Source: Salibaculum griseiflavum (lineage in GTDB: Bacteria; Pseudomonadota; Alphaproteobacteria; Rhodobacterales; Rhodobacteraceae). Taken from it: a stretch of DNA of 64,000 nt. Positions 8,735 through 18,409 of the stretch are shown here, one piece after another. Below the pieces are notes generated by a model. It saw only the letters and a program-made list of their open reading frames with translations. It made no database searches and was not told where the DNA came from. How positions within the stretch are numbered: the stretch's first letter is position 1; each line of letters begins with the position of its first letter. The DNA is taken from the NCBI RefSeq assembly GCF_003129565.1, contig NZ_QETF01000005.1:62001-126000 (forward strand), given 5' to 3'. The translations under genes and the position numbers were made by a program.

Positions 8735-9734
8735 TCAGTTGCCGTCGGTTTCCAGATAGAGGGTGCTGCGGCGGCCAAACACGCCTTGAAGATAACCGGT
8801 GGCGATGCCAAGCGCCCGAACGCCCTTTACCTGCGTTCGCGATCCCAGGGCATAGCCGACCGCGAGGCGGCCAAGACCACTCAGCGCTTTCAGCATCGCC
8901 GTAAATACGGGGCGCACAACGGCGCGGCGCCCCTGCTTGCCATAGCGCATATAGTATTTCGCCAGCGTCTGGCTGCGCGCGCGCCGGAAGATGTAGCCGA
9001 GGGTCAGGCGCGTTTTCGGCGTGACCTCATAGACCAGCGCCTCTGGCACCCAGCCCAGCGTCAGACCAGCCTTTGCGGCCCGGCGTGACAGGTCTGTATC
9101 GGTCCCGCCCATATGCCCCATCGCCTCATCGAAACGCAGCCCTTCGTTGCGCAGCGCCTCAACCCGCCCGATCCAATTGTTGGTGGCCAGATCATGGGTG
9201 AACGGCGCGCCTGCCTGCAGAGCCCTCTCGCGGTTCCTGCCGCCGCGCCTTGCCTCGGCTGAGTAGTGGTCAAGGATAATGGCCTCTTTCGGTGAAAGAG
9301 GTGAATCCGGAGCAATGGGTATAACCGGCCCTGCAGCAAGGTCGAATCCTCTGTCCTCGGCACTTGTAACGAGACAGGCCAACCAGTCCGGCGCGACGGT
9401 TTCATCATCATCGACGAAGACCAGCCAGCGGTCCCCCCCCGTCGGCGGCCGCAGACAACGCCCGGTTGCGCGCGACCGGAATGCCCAGCTTCGGCTCATG
9501 GATCAGCTCGACCGTCGCCCGTTGCCTCAGCGCGTCAGCGAAGCGTTCGATGATCGGCGTGAGGGTCGGCGTTGCGCTGTTCTCCACGATGATGAATCGA
9601 ACCGTCATCCCGCGCGGCAAATCCAAGGCAAGGAAGCTCTTGAGACAGGCCGTCAGCATCTCGGGTCGGTCGCGCGTCACAACGGCAACCGCGACGGTGC
9701 TGGGGGGAGTCCCAGGTGCGGAAGGGCTGCTCAA
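8735..9734 (-). pseudogene. glycosyltransferase family 2, frameshifted at a C8 tract
   Basis: The N-terminal part (TTG start at 9734, after AAGGAAAG) reads VAVAVVTRDRPEML ... GIPVARNRALSAAADGG in one frame. The catalytic DRWLVFVDDDETVAPDWL and the rest, to 8735, are in another. The switch falls exactly on the homopolymer 9433-9440 (eight C on the plus strand, eight G in the gene). Seven would restore a single frame of about 333 residues. The fold is GT-A: a GT2 N-terminus, the DDD metal site, then HMGGTDTDLSRRAAKAG. Either a sequencing indel, a true inactivation, or slipped-strand phase variation. Confidence 0.85.
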
Positions 9735-9860
9735 GGTGGTTGCTTTCCTTGTGGGTCACGGGATCGAGTGCCCCCTTAGGAAATGGCGCGCCTACACGCA
9801 AGAGTTGTTTTATGTAGCCAGTGGCATCTGCGATTTTCCGTCCATCGGCGGCGTGCCGGA

Positions 9861-10658
9861 CTATGCCGCGATATCGGCCATCGGGCGGCATTGCGCCACC
9901 CAATCGTCATTCTCGGCATAGCCGAGGGCCTTCAGGGCATCCCCATACCGGTCGGCATAGGGTTCTGCGATTTCGCGGGGCAGTTTCGTCACCCACTGCG
10001 CCTTCGCACCGGAACTGACATGCAGCTGAACGCGTTCCTCGCGGTCGCTGTCTTTCTTCAACCCGCCGAACAGCGAGAGATCCCAGTAGCACTGCACGGC
10101 GCGGTCGATATCCAGCCCTTCGATGGCGAAGTCTTCGAGGATTCCACGGAACTGGCTGCAATCCTCGTCCTCGATCAGGTCCTCGTATTTCACATCCGCC
10201 GCACGCGGGTGGCCATAGGGCCACTTGAGCATCTCCTGCACCGTCTTGTCATGCTTGTGTTCCATCTCGAACATCAGGCGGGCCAGATCGTCGGGCAGGG
10301 CGTTCAGGTGGTCCTGGTAGTTCTTGCCGTCCCATTCGTCGCGCTTCTCGCGCAGGAACTTCTCGTTCCCCAGCGGCGCGATGCGGTGATAGCGCATGCC
10401 AGACAGCAGCACGTCGCGCGGATCGCGGATGATGTGCAGAAACCGGGCGTGGTCCATGTCCATCAATTCGCGCGGGAAAGAGGACGACCAGTTGACGATG
10501 ATCTGCGGGCCGGTTTCGGCCGCATCGGCCAGGCGCTTGGCCCGGTAGCATTGCATGAAGGGGATGTCCTGGTCGCGCTGGATGGCGCGGAACACCTTGC
10601 GCATCCAGATCGTGCCGGTCTTGTGATGGGTGCCGATGCAGAGGAAACGGGCGCTCAT
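9861..10658 (-). CDS. sulfotransferase family protein
   Basis: Predicted 265 residues. The 5'-phosphosulfate loop appears as GTHHKTGTIWM at residues 9-19 and the 3'-phosphate site as IIRDPRDVLLSGMRYH near residue 80, the pair that defines PAPS-dependent sulfotransferases. Start 10658 overlaps the stop of the upstream glycosyltransferase (ATGA). Lying among glycosyltransferases, it probably sulfates a sugar of an extracellular polysaccharide; the acceptor is inferred only from context. Confidence 0.85.
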   Translation of the reverse strand: MSARFLCIGTHHKTGTIWMRKVFRAIQRDQDIPFMQCYRAKRLADAAETGPQIIVNWSSSFPRELMDMDHARFLHIIRDPRDVLLSGMRYHRIAPLGNEKFLREKRDEWDGKNYQDHLNALPDDLARLMFEMEHKHDKTVQEMLKWPYGHPRAADVKYEDLIEDEDCSQFRGILEDFAIEGLDIDRAVQCYWDLSLFGGLKKDSDREERVQLHVSSGAKAQWVTKLPREIAEPYADRYGDALKALGYAENDDWVAQCRPMADIAA

Positions 10659-11674
10659 TCGGCGGCCTCCTTCATGGGTTCGAAAATGCCCGTGTCGATG
10701 AAGGTGCGGAATTCGGGCACCTGCAGCTGATAATCCAGCACCCGGCGCGAGCATTCATGGCAGGCTCGCAGCAAGGCGGCCAGGTCCGCATCCTGCAACC
10801 ACGCGTCCATCTGTGGACGGATGCCGGCGGTTGGGATGGTCGTATCCTCATGCGTGTTGATGTCGTATTTCTTCCAATACTCCATGTCGATCCGGCCCTT
10901 GTTCTTGGAATTGGCCGTGCCGCGCAGACGCTTGAGCAGGAAGTCCTCGCGACTCTTGATCGCGTAATGGTTCACCTGGGCGCCTTCACCGGTGACGTTC
11001 TCGGCATTGCCGCGCCACCCCTTCTGCAGGATGTTGCCGCCCATGGGCCGCCCGTCGGCATTGGTCCAGGTCGCCATGTCCTCGGTGATTTCCTTGTGCT
11101 TGAAGAACTTGGGCCGATGGACGCCGAAGAAATCGAACGTTCCGGGGCGGAACAGCGTCTTGAACCCCCAGACCAGCCCGTTTTCGGGGTTTTCGAAGGA
11201 CGACCCCTTGGTGAACCGTTCGGTGACCAGCGCATTCGGGTCCCAATGGGCGGCTCCGCAAGAGCCCATCAGCCGCCAGTTGACCGAGATCGCGTCCGGC
11301 GCCCCGCAATGATTGATCAGCGCATCGATGCTGTGATCGCCCACATGGACATTCAGGAATTCGTCCGCGTCCACGATCAGCACCCAATCGGCGCTGCGCA
11401 CCCAGTCGAGCTGGCCCGCGCGGCTGTAGGCCCGGCGCTGCGGGTCCATGCGCGGACCGAGCGGGTTGTCATAGTGCTTTATCACGCCCATCTGGTCCAG
11501 CCGGTTCAGGATCAGGTTGGTGCCGTCGGTGCAATCGTTCGAAAAGATGCAGAAATCGTCGATCCCGATGGATTTGTGATAGGCGAGCCATTCCAGCACA
11601 TAGGGCCCCTCGTTCTTCATCGTCGAGACGAGAACCTTGCGTCCGGCATCGGGGACTGTCGTGGTCGTGGCCAT
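10655..11674 (-). CDS. glycosyltransferase family 2 (GT-A, Glyco_tranf_2_4 type)
   Basis: Predicted 339 residues. VLVSTMKNEGPYVLEWLAYHKSIG near the N-terminus and WVLIVDADEFLNV (DxD metal site) near residue 110 match the family of short cytoplasmic transferases with an N-x-E-G-P motif. A GAGG site six bases before 11674 supports this start; an in-frame ATG at 11686 overlaps the upstream stop (ATGA) and would add four residues. It is paralogous to the following gene: both share the MKxEGxxxxEWxAYHKxIG, DADEF and NHYA(I/V)KS blocks. Confidence 0.87.
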   Translation of the reverse strand: MATTTTVPDAGRKVLVSTMKNEGPYVLEWLAYHKSIGIDDFCIFSNDCTDGTNLILNRLDQMGVIKHYDNPLGPRMDPQRRAYSRAGQLDWVRSADWVLIVDADEFLNVHVGDHSIDALINHCGAPDAISVNWRLMGSCGAAHWDPNALVTERFTKGSSFENPENGLVWGFKTLFRPGTFDFFGVHRPKFFKHKEITEDMATWTNADGRPMGGNILQKGWRGNAENVTGEGAQVNHYAIKSREDFLLKRLRGTANSKNKGRIDMEYWKKYDINTHEDTTIPTAGIRPQMDAWLQDADLAALLRACHECSRRVLDYQLQVPEFRTFIDTGIFEPMKEAAE

Positions 11675-11682
11675 GGGTGGCC

Positions 11683-13452
11683 TCATGTCTTGGCCGCGGT
11701 GGACTTGACCTTCGTCTTGGCGGTCGTCTTGCGGCGGGTGGATCTGGTCGTTTTCGGTTTGGCAGCGGATTTCGACGCCGACTTGGTGCGGCTGGAGGTC
11801 GATTTCGCCCGGCTCGTGGTCTTGCGCTTGGTCGTGCCCGCCTTCGACTTGGTCGTCTTCGACCTTGTAGTCGGCGCTGCGGCCTCGGCCGGGTCGGGGA
11901 AGGGCGCGCCCACCTCGGGCGGGGGTGGCACGGTGCCAGGCGCGCTTTGCACGCCTTCGGAGGCACTGATCGTGGCCTCGTCCAGAATCGTCTCGATCGG
12001 CGGCGCAGGGTCGGTGATGTCGACCTTGGCCTCGGTCCGGGCCTGTTGCGCGGCCATCGCCTTTTTCGCCGCTTCTGCCTTTTTCAGAAGGTCTGCGGCA
12101 CGCGGGTCGTCCTTTTCGGCGGCTTGCGCGGCCAGGGCGATCTTCTGGGTGCGTTCCTGTGCCAGGGGCACGCCCAATCCAGCGGCGGCCTCGGTGTTCA
12201 TGAACGGGTTGTCGAGGCTTTCGGCCTCGCCATCGCCCCGGCCCTTGAGCGAATGGGCGTCCAGTTTCTCCTCGGGATTGTGGCCCGCGGCCTTGAGTAG
12301 CTCTTGCCGGGTTTCGCCCTTTTTCGCGGTCTGGGTCTGGGCGATCATCTTGGCGATCTTCTTGTCGGGCACGCCCTGGGCCTGAAGCTCCTTGACCTTT
12401 TCCTGCCATTCCTTCGGCAGGTGTTGAACGAACAGCACCTCGTCCAGCCCGTCCAGCGGGATCTTCGAGGCTTCCTTCAGCTCGGTCAGCCAGTGGTCAT
12501 ACTCGCCGCTATCGCGCAGCACTTGAACCCTTTTCTTGTGGAAATCCAGGGCCTTGTCCTGCAACTCTCGCATGATCGGATCGGAAAGGATCTGCGCCAT
12601 GCGCCGCTTGGTGCCGCGCAGGTGGCGTTGCACGTTGGTGTGTTCTTCCTCGTTGCGGTCGAACAGGGCGAAATAGGCCTCGTTGTACTTGTCGGGCTTG
12701 TTGTTCACGTTGCCGCGGACCCGACGCAAAAGATATGCCTCGTAGGATTTCACCGCGTAGTGGTTCAGCTCGGCCCATTTGTAGCCCAGCGTCGGCTTGG
12801 TCGAACGCCAACCGGAAAGCGAGAATTCGTCCGGCATCGGCTTGCCCGAGCCATTCAGCCATAGCTGGTCGAATAGAAGTTTCGCGTTTTCAGGTTCTTG
12901 CTTGGCTTTCTTGATGTGCGGGCGGTGAATGCCCAGTTTCATGTCGCGATAGGGTTTGAACAGCGTCTTGACGCCCCAGCCCTTCTTGAACATATCCGGC
13001 GCGGCCTTGGTGTAATTCTCGATCACAAGGCCCGGATTCCACTCGGTAATTTCGTTCGATCCGAAAAAGCGCCAGGTGATCGCCATGGCGCTGGCGTCGG
13101 GGTCCATCTTTTCGACGAGGTCCGAGATCCAGCCACGCCCGACCTTGATGGACAGGAACTCGTCCGCGTCCATGGTCAGGATCCACTCGCTGTCGGTCAC
13201 TTCCGGGTTCTGCGAGGCGAGCGCCAGCGCATTGGGCTGCGGTTTCTTGCCCTCGGGAACGTCATTGCGGAAATGCTGGACCCAGCCCAGTTCCTCCAGC
13301 CGGATCAGCATGTCATCGGTGCCGTCGCCGCAATTGTTGGTGTAGACGACGATGTTGTCGAAGCCGATATGCTTGTGATAGGCGACCCATTCGACCAGTG
13401 AATGGCCTTCGTCCTTCATCATCGACAGGATCGTGTAGGTATGCTTGGCCAT
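11683..13452 (-). CDS. glycosyltransferase family 2 with long basic C-terminal tail
   Basis: Predicted 589 residues. Residues 1-300 are a GT-A domain: TILSMMKDEGHSLVEWVAYHKHIG, then EWILTMDADEFLSI with the DxD site, then LNHYAVKSYEAYLLRR. Residues about 300-520 are Ala/Glu/Lys-rich and probably helical. The last 60 or so residues are almost only K, T, S, R and A, in KTTKSK and KTTSRAKST-like repeats, resembling the histone H1 tail. The tail is unexpected for an enzyme. ATG 13452 is preferred over the GTG codon before it; AAGGG lies about ten bases upstream. First gene of the minus-strand glycan operon. Confidence 0.85.
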   Translation of the reverse strand: MAKHTYTILSMMKDEGHSLVEWVAYHKHIGFDNIVVYTNNCGDGTDDMLIRLEELGWVQHFRNDVPEGKKPQPNALALASQNPEVTDSEWILTMDADEFLSIKVGRGWISDLVEKMDPDASAMAITWRFFGSNEITEWNPGLVIENYTKAAPDMFKKGWGVKTLFKPYRDMKLGIHRPHIKKAKQEPENAKLLFDQLWLNGSGKPMPDEFSLSGWRSTKPTLGYKWAELNHYAVKSYEAYLLRRVRGNVNNKPDKYNEAYFALFDRNEEEHTNVQRHLRGTKRRMAQILSDPIMRELQDKALDFHKKRVQVLRDSGEYDHWLTELKEASKIPLDGLDEVLFVQHLPKEWQEKVKELQAQGVPDKKIAKMIAQTQTAKKGETRQELLKAAGHNPEEKLDAHSLKGRGDGEAESLDNPFMNTEAAAGLGVPLAQERTQKIALAAQAAEKDDPRAADLLKKAEAAKKAMAAQQARTEAKVDITDPAPPIETILDEATISASEGVQSAPGTVPPPPEVGAPFPDPAEAAAPTTRSKTTKSKAGTTKRKTTSRAKSTSSRTKSASKSAAKPKTTRSTRRKTTAKTKVKSTAAKT

Positions 13453-13732
13453 CACATCTGACCCTTTGCGAGGGCGCGCGGCGTGGGAAAAGCCGTCTGG
13501 CGGAAAGTCACTGGTTCACCTGCTCTTGTCGTTTCCGGCGCGGTCGCACCGAAGGCCCCGGTTTTTCCGAGGCCGTTTGTTCCGACCATATCAAATCGGG
13601 GGTCAAAGTCCACCGATCCGGACATTTTCGAACCGCTCTTGCGGGGTTTTTGCGCCGGAGGGTGCTTGACCTCGGGGGTCATAGGGCTTTGTTAGGTAGC
13701 GTAACGCGAACAAACTGAACAAGGGGTTCACC
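13453..13732. promoter_or_regulatory. divergent intergenic region, glycan operon / sodB
   Basis: This 280-base gap carries the start regions of two divergent units. Frames on both strands reach about 70 codons but have no family features. AAGGGG seven bases before 13733 is the sodB ribosome-binding site. I see no clear operator. Confidence 0.35.
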
Positions 13733-14332
13733 ATGGCTTTCGACCTTCCCGATCTTCCTTATGCCCACGACGCGCTGGCGTCCAAGGGCATGTCCGCCGA
13801 GACGCTGGAATACCACCACGATCTGCACCACAAGGCCTATGTCGACAACGGCAACAAGCTGATTGCCGGCACCGAGTGGGAGGGCAAGAGCCTCGAAGAG
13901 ATCATCACCGGCACCTATGACAAGTCTGCCGTGGCGCAGAACGGCATCTTCAACAACATCAGCCAGCTTTGGAACCACAACCAGTTCTGGGAAATGATGG
14001 GGCCGGGCGAGAGCAAGATGCCGGGCGAGCTGGAAAAGGCGCTGACCGAGAGCTTTGGCTCGATCGACGAATTCAAGTCGCAATTCTCTGCCGCCGGTGC
14101 CGGTCAGTTCGGCTCGGGCTGGGCGTGGCTGGTCAAGGATAGCGACGGCAGCCTGAAGGTCACCAAGACCGAGAACGGCGTGAACCCGCTCTGCTTTGGC
14201 CAGACCGCGCTGCTGGGCTGCGACGTGTGGGAGCATTCCTACTACATCGACTTCCGCAACAAGCGTCCGGCCTACCTGCAGAACTTCCTGGACAACCTGG
14301 TCAACTGGGAAAACGTGGCCAGCCGCATGTGA
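13733..14332 (+). CDS. sodB: superoxide dismutase (Fe type)
   Basis: Predicted 199 residues, full length. Metal ligands are visible in LEYHHDLHH (His about 28), LWNHNQFW (His) and DVWEHSYY (Asp and His). The glutamine in ISQLWNH is at the position typical of Fe-SOD rather than Mn-SOD. FGSGWAWLV is the conserved core. It removes superoxide in the cytoplasm. A strong terminator follows. Confidence 0.96.
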   Translation: MAFDLPDLPYAHDALASKGMSAETLEYHHDLHHKAYVDNGNKLIAGTEWEGKSLEEIITGTYDKSAVAQNGIFNNISQLWNHNQFWEMMGPGESKMPGELEKALTESFGSIDEFKSQFSAAGAGQFGSGWAWLVKDSDGSLKVTKTENGVNPLCFGQTALLGCDVWEHSYYIDFRNKRPAYLQNFLDNLVNWENVASRM

Positions 14333-14355
14333 TCGGCGGACGAGACCTGATCAAG

Positions 14356-14386
14356 GGGGTCGGCGGGCACACCGCCGGCCCCTTTT
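14356..14386 (+). terminator. rho-independent terminator after sodB
   Basis: An 11-bp GC stem (GGGGTCGGCGG / CCGCCGGCCCC, one G-U pair) with a 5-base loop is followed by TTTTT. It ends right at the stop of the convergent nuclease-fold gene. Confidence 0.85.
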
Positions 14387-15301
14387 TCATGGCCCCGTCA
14401 AACGCAGATCGGCGGCCACCGGATAATGGTCGCTGGGCCAGGTGCCCTCGAACTGCCGGCGCAGAACGACCGGGTCCCCCAAGGGGGCAATCCCTGCCGA
14501 ATGGGCGATATGGTCGATCGGCCCGAAGAGGTTGATACCACGATTGAAATGGTAGGTGGCCCCGTCGACGGGCAGGAAGGACAAGCCAGCCTCTTCCAGC
14601 CGGTCCATCGTGGCGGACCCGTGCATGGCATTGATGTCACCCACCAGCAAGACCGGCGTGCCCCCCGAGATCACCGGCGCAACCCGGTCGCGCACCAGCG
14701 CGGCAGACAGGCGCCGGTTCGATCGGCTGCGGTATTCGAAATGCACATTCACCACGCGAAAAACCCGCCCACCGCTCGTGCGGAACTCGGCCCAGCTGGC
14801 AAAGGCGGGCCAGGACCCGTCGAAGGTGCGCGAATAGATGACGTCTGGCGTCTTCGAGAAGAAGAACCAGCCCTGATCCTCCAGCGTCAGCCGGTCGGTG
14901 CGGTAAAGGATCGGTTGGGTCGAGGGGAAGTCCGCCGGCTCGCCCGTGGCCGCGGCCGCGTAGCCGGGGTTCTGCTCCAGCAGGTAGTCCAGCGTCAGGT
15001 TGGTGCCGTCGCGGTTCGTGGCGGGGAAGGTCTCGGATTCCTGCAAGGCCAGGATATCGGCCCCGATGCCGGCCACCGCCGCCTGCATGGCCACCTTGCG
15101 CCCGTCCCAGCCCGCCTCAGACCACGGCCCGTCGCCGCCCGACTGGACGATGTAGTGCACGTTCAGCGTGGCAAGGCGCAGCGCGCCCTCCGGTTTGGGT
15201 GGCAAGGTTTCGTCGCCGGAATTGACGATATGCGCGCCGCAAGCCAGCAGCAGCAAGGTCATCAGGAGCGCGCCGAGGCCCTTGAGAATGCGAAAGAACA
15301 T
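14387..15301 (-). CDS. endonuclease/exonuclease/phosphatase family lipoprotein
   Basis: Predicted 304 residues. The N-terminus is hydrophobic and ends LLLLACGAH, a plausible lipobox with Cys about 21. The EEP fold is complete: RLATLNVHYI, DILALQESE (catalytic Glu), VVNVHFEY, LLVGDINAMH (Asp/Asn), PIDHIAHS and WPSDHYPV (Asp-His). Members cleave nucleic acid or phosphoester substrates. Export suggests a nutrient or envelope role; the substrate is unknown. Start 15301 places the signal at the N-terminus; the longer frame lacks it. Confidence 0.85.
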   Translation of the reverse strand: MFFRILKGLGALLMTLLLLACGAHIVNSGDETLPPKPEGALRLATLNVHYIVQSGGDGPWSEAGWDGRKVAMQAAVAGIGADILALQESETFPATNRDGTNLTLDYLLEQNPGYAAAATGEPADFPSTQPILYRTDRLTLEDQGWFFFSKTPDVIYSRTFDGSWPAFASWAEFRTSGGRVFRVVNVHFEYRSRSNRRLSAALVRDRVAPVISGGTPVLLVGDINAMHGSATMDRLEEAGLSFLPVDGATYHFNRGINLFGPIDHIAHSAGIAPLGDPVVLRRQFEGTWPSDHYPVAADLRLTGP

Positions 15302-15341
15302 GCCCGCCAGACTGCCCCGAGCGCGGCGCTGGTGATAGGTG

Positions 15342-15914
15342 TTATCTCGCAGACGTGATCTCCAGTCGGGTCCGGAGCCAGGCTTCCAGCGCTGCGGTGT
15401 CGGGCACGACGGTAAACAGATCCAGCAAGCCCGCATCCGCGAAACCCTGCGCGACGATCTGGTCGGTGAGGGCGATCAGCGTGTCCCAGTACCCGTTGGT
15501 GTTCAGCAGGAATATCGGCTTGTCATGCAGCCCCAGCTGCGCCCAGGTCAGCACTTCGAAAAACTCGTCGAGGCTGCCCGCCCCGCCGGGCAGGACAACA
15601 ACCGCATGAGCATTCATCACCATGACCTTTTTGCGCTCATGCATGGTTTCGGTGACGATCAGCGTGGTCAGGTCGCGCTTGCCCACCTCGCGCGCCAGAA
15701 GATGGGTGGGGATCACGCCCAGGGTTTCGCCGCCCCCGGCCTGGGCGGCGCGGGCTACGCGCCCCATCAGCCCGACATCTCCCGCCCCGTAGACCAGCCG
15801 CCAGCCCTTCGCGGCGATCAGCGCGCCCGTGGCCTCGGCGGCGCTGGCATAGGCCGGGTCGGCCCCGTCACGAGAGCCGCAATAGACGCAGATGGAAATC
15901 GGGTCGTGGGACAT
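15342..15914 (-). CDS. LOG family (TIGR00730) phosphoribohydrolase
   Basis: Predicted 190 residues. SICVYCGSRDG at the start, a Rossmann-like GAGDVGLMG, and PGGAGSLDEFFE, the PGGxGTxxE-type signature. Homologues cleave ribose 5'-phosphate from cytokinin nucleotides or from AMP. An HERKKVM motif (family active-site Arg and Lys) is present. It is probably co-transcribed with the downstream EEP lipoprotein, 40 bases away. Confidence 0.9.
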   Translation of the reverse strand: MSHDPISICVYCGSRDGADPAYASAAEATGALIAAKGWRLVYGAGDVGLMGRVARAAQAGGGETLGVIPTHLLAREVGKRDLTTLIVTETMHERKKVMVMNAHAVVVLPGGAGSLDEFFEVLTWAQLGLHDKPIFLLNTNGYWDTLIALTDQIVAQGFADAGLLDLFTVVPDTAALEAWLRTRLEITSAR

Positions 15915-16015
15915 AAGGCACCTGTGGAACAATGAGGGCTTGCTTTGACCCTTGTTAGGCGCGTTGATAGACTTTGCCAATGGAAAGGGAGAGCGCCCGG
16001 CGCGACGGGGCGCGG

Positions 16016-17344
16016 ATGGGGATCCACGTGAATGACAAGCTATTGATATTCGGGGGGGCCGGTGTGGCTGTGGCTGCGATTGCCGGCGCCTTCCTGCTGC
16101 GGCCCTTGCCGGACCCGCAGGGTCAGGCCAACGCGCCGGAAAGCGCGCCGGTCAGCGCCCCCGCCGACACCGCCGCATCCCCAGAGGCCGGGGCTTCCGA
16201 CGCGTCTGCGCCGCCCGCCGCCGCGCCGGTCGAACCGGAGGGGCCGCGCCTTGCGCAGCTGGCGGTCGAAGCGGATGGAATGTCGCTGATCTTCGGCCTG
16301 GCCAGTCCGGGCGCCGAGGTGGCGATCGAGGTGGATGGCGAGACCGTCGACGTGGTCGCCGCCGATGCGACGGGCAGTTTCCAGTCCTATCCCGCCCTTG
16401 GCTATTCCGACAGCCCGCGCATGCTGGCCTTTGTCGAGGACCCGGACGGTGTCGCGCGCCGCTCGCCCGAGCGCTACGTCATCAACGCCAACCCCGCGCC
16501 CCTGCCGGACCCCGGCACGGCGCTTGCCGAGGCGGCCACGCAGGCTGAGCCGGGGCCGTCAGAGGCCCCCGAAGCGGCCGAGGACGTGACCATCGCAGCG
16601 GTGAACGAGCCCGCGACATCTACCACCGAACGCGCACCGGTGGAGCGGGATGACGACGCGGCGGGGCAGGCCGCCCCGACCATAGAGGCCGAGGTGCCGG
16701 ACAGCCCGACCGAGCCGGAGGCCGGATCGGTCCCGACGATCCCCGAAACTCAACCCGCCCCCGACACCCCGCCCGAGGCGACCGGCCCGGTGCTGGCCGT
16801 GGGCGAGGACGGGGTGCGTGTTGTGCAGCCAGGCCGCGCCCCCGACACCCCGCCAGAGGTCATGTCCTCGGTCGCGCTGGACACCATCACCTATGATCCC
16901 GAGGGCGAGGTTGTTCTGGCCGGGCGGGCCAGCGGCGCGGGGTTTGTCCGGGTCTATGTCGACAACCAGCCCGTTGGCACGCTGCCGGTTGATGCCGACG
17001 GTCGCTGGCGCACGGATCTGCCGCAGGTCGATACCGGCGTCTACACCCTGCGTATCGACGAGGTGGATGCCGAGGGAGAGGTCGTCTCGCGCATCGAAAG
17101 CCCCTTCCGCCGCGAAGACCCGGAAACGGTCGCCGCCGTGATGGCCGAGGAAACCGCCGATCCCGATTTCACCGTTGCCACGCGGACGATCCAGCCGGGC
17201 AACACGCTCTGGGCCATTGCCGAGGAACGTTACGGCGCGGGGATCCTCTACGTCGAGGTCTACGAGGCAAACCGTGACCGCATCCGCGACCCGGACCTGA
17301 TCTATCCCGGCCAGGTTTTCACCTTGCCCGAGGTTGCGCAATGA
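16016..17344 (+). CDS. LysM peptidoglycan-binding protein
   Basis: Predicted 442 residues. An N-terminal transmembrane anchor ([20 protein letters not shown]) is followed by a long Pro/Ala/Glu-rich linker. A beta-rich module near residue 290 ([23 protein letters not shown]) repeats an earlier one near residue 85 and looks Ig-like. A C-terminal LysM domain follows ([16 protein letters not shown] ... [11 protein letters not shown]). It probably tethers the inner membrane to the wall. ATG 15980 and GTG 16028 are alternative starts. The stop overlaps xdhC (ATGA). Confidence 0.82.
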   Translation: MGIHVNDKLLIFGGAGVAVAAIAGAFLLRPLPDPQGQANAPESAPVSAPADTAASPEAGASDASAPPAAAPVEPEGPRLAQLAVEADGMSLIFGLASPGAEVAIEVDGETVDVVAADATGSFQSYPALGYSDSPRMLAFVEDPDGVARRSPERYVINANPAPLPDPGTALAEAATQAEPGPSEAPEAAEDVTIAAVNEPATSTTERAPVERDDDAAGQAAPTIEAEVPDSPTEPEAGSVPTIPETQPAPDTPPEATGPVLAVGEDGVRVVQPGRAPDTPPEVMSSVALDTITYDPEGEVVLAGRASGAGFVRVYVDNQPVGTLPVDADGRWRTDLPQVDTGVYTLRIDEVDAEGEVVSRIESPFRREDPETVAAVMAEETADPDFTVATRTIQPGNTLWAIAEERYGAGILYVEVYEANRDRIRDPDLIYPGQVFTLPEVAQ

Positions 17345-18303
17345 CAGGCGACCTGCCGGCTTTGGCACTGGACTGGCACCGCGACGGACGGCGCGTGGCG
17401 CTGGCCACTGTTGTGGAAACCTGGGGGTCTGCCCCTCGGCCCGTGGGCAGCCAGCTGGTGATCGACGGGCAGGGCGCGATGGAGGGCTCGGTCTCGGGCG
17501 GCTGTGTCGAGGGGGCCGTGATCACCGAGGCGCTGGAGGCGCTGGAGGATGGCAAGCCCCGGCTTCTGGACTATGGCGTCAGCGACGACGACGCCTTTGC
17601 CGTGGGGCTGGCCTGCGGCGGGCGCATCCGGGTGCTGGTCGATCCGGTCGGGCCGGTCCTGTCCGAGGACCTGCTGGTTGATCTGGTCGAGGCACGGGCG
17701 GCGCGCCGGCCGGTCGCGCTGGTGGCGGACCTTGAAAGCGGCACGCGTCACCTTGCGCCTGCCGGTGATTACCCGGACCGGTTCCGGATGGACCGCTCCG
17801 GTGTCGAAGAGGACGGCCGAACCTTCGTCGCCGTGCATAACCCGCCCCTGCGCATGATCGTCGTGGGCGCTGTCCATATCGCGCAGGCGCTGCTGCCCAT
17901 GGCGCGGGCTTGCGGCTATGATCCGGTGCTGGTCGATCCGCGCCCGGCCTTCGCCGCCGAGGCGCGGTTTCCCGGCGCAACCATCCGCGAGGACTGGCCC
18001 GACGAGGCGTTGGCGGCCATCGGGCTGGACCCGCGCGCCTGCGTCGTGACCCTGACACACGACCCCAAGCTGGATGATCCCGCGATCATGGCCGCGCTGC
18101 GCTCGGACGTTTTCTACCTGGGCTGCCTTGGCTCGACCCGGACCCATTCCAAGCGCGTCGCGCGGCTGACCGAGGCCGGATTCTCCAAGGCCGAGATCGC
18201 ACGCATCCACGCGCCGGTGGGCCTCGATATCGGCGCGCGCAGCCCTGCAGAGATCGCCGTCAGCATCATGGCCGAAGTGACCGAGCGGCTGCGCCGCGCC
18301 TGA
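17341..18303 (+). CDS. xdhC: XdhC family molybdenum-hydroxylase maturation protein
   Basis: Predicted 320 residues. The N-terminal half has [16 protein letters not shown] and [12 protein letters not shown], the CoxI/XdhC signature. The C-terminal half is Rossmann-like, with [13 protein letters not shown] and [14 protein letters not shown]. XdhC proteins bind sulfurated molybdenum cofactor and insert it into xanthine dehydrogenase-type enzymes. It is 106 bases upstream of coxS on the same strand, so its client is probably the CoxSLM enzyme. Confidence 0.9.
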   Translation: MTGDLPALALDWHRDGRRVALATVVETWGSAPRPVGSQLVIDGQGAMEGSVSGGCVEGAVITEALEALEDGKPRLLDYGVSDDDAFAVGLACGGRIRVLVDPVGPVLSEDLLVDLVEARAARRPVALVADLESGTRHLAPAGDYPDRFRMDRSGVEEDGRTFVAVHNPPLRMIVVGAVHIAQALLPMARACGYDPVLVDPRPAFAAEARFPGATIREDWPDEALAAIGLDPRACVVTLTHDPKLDDPAIMAALRSDVFYLGCLGSTRTHSKRVARLTEAGFSKAEIARIHAPVGLDIGARSPAEIAVSIMAEVTERLRRA

Positions 18304-18409
18304 CGCGGGCCGAGCGCGACGCATTTCTGGGCAGATGCGTCAATCTTGGGCTTCCCAAGTGCGGGCCACCCATGGTTGACTGAGGAAAACACATCCAGGG
18401 AGGAATAGC

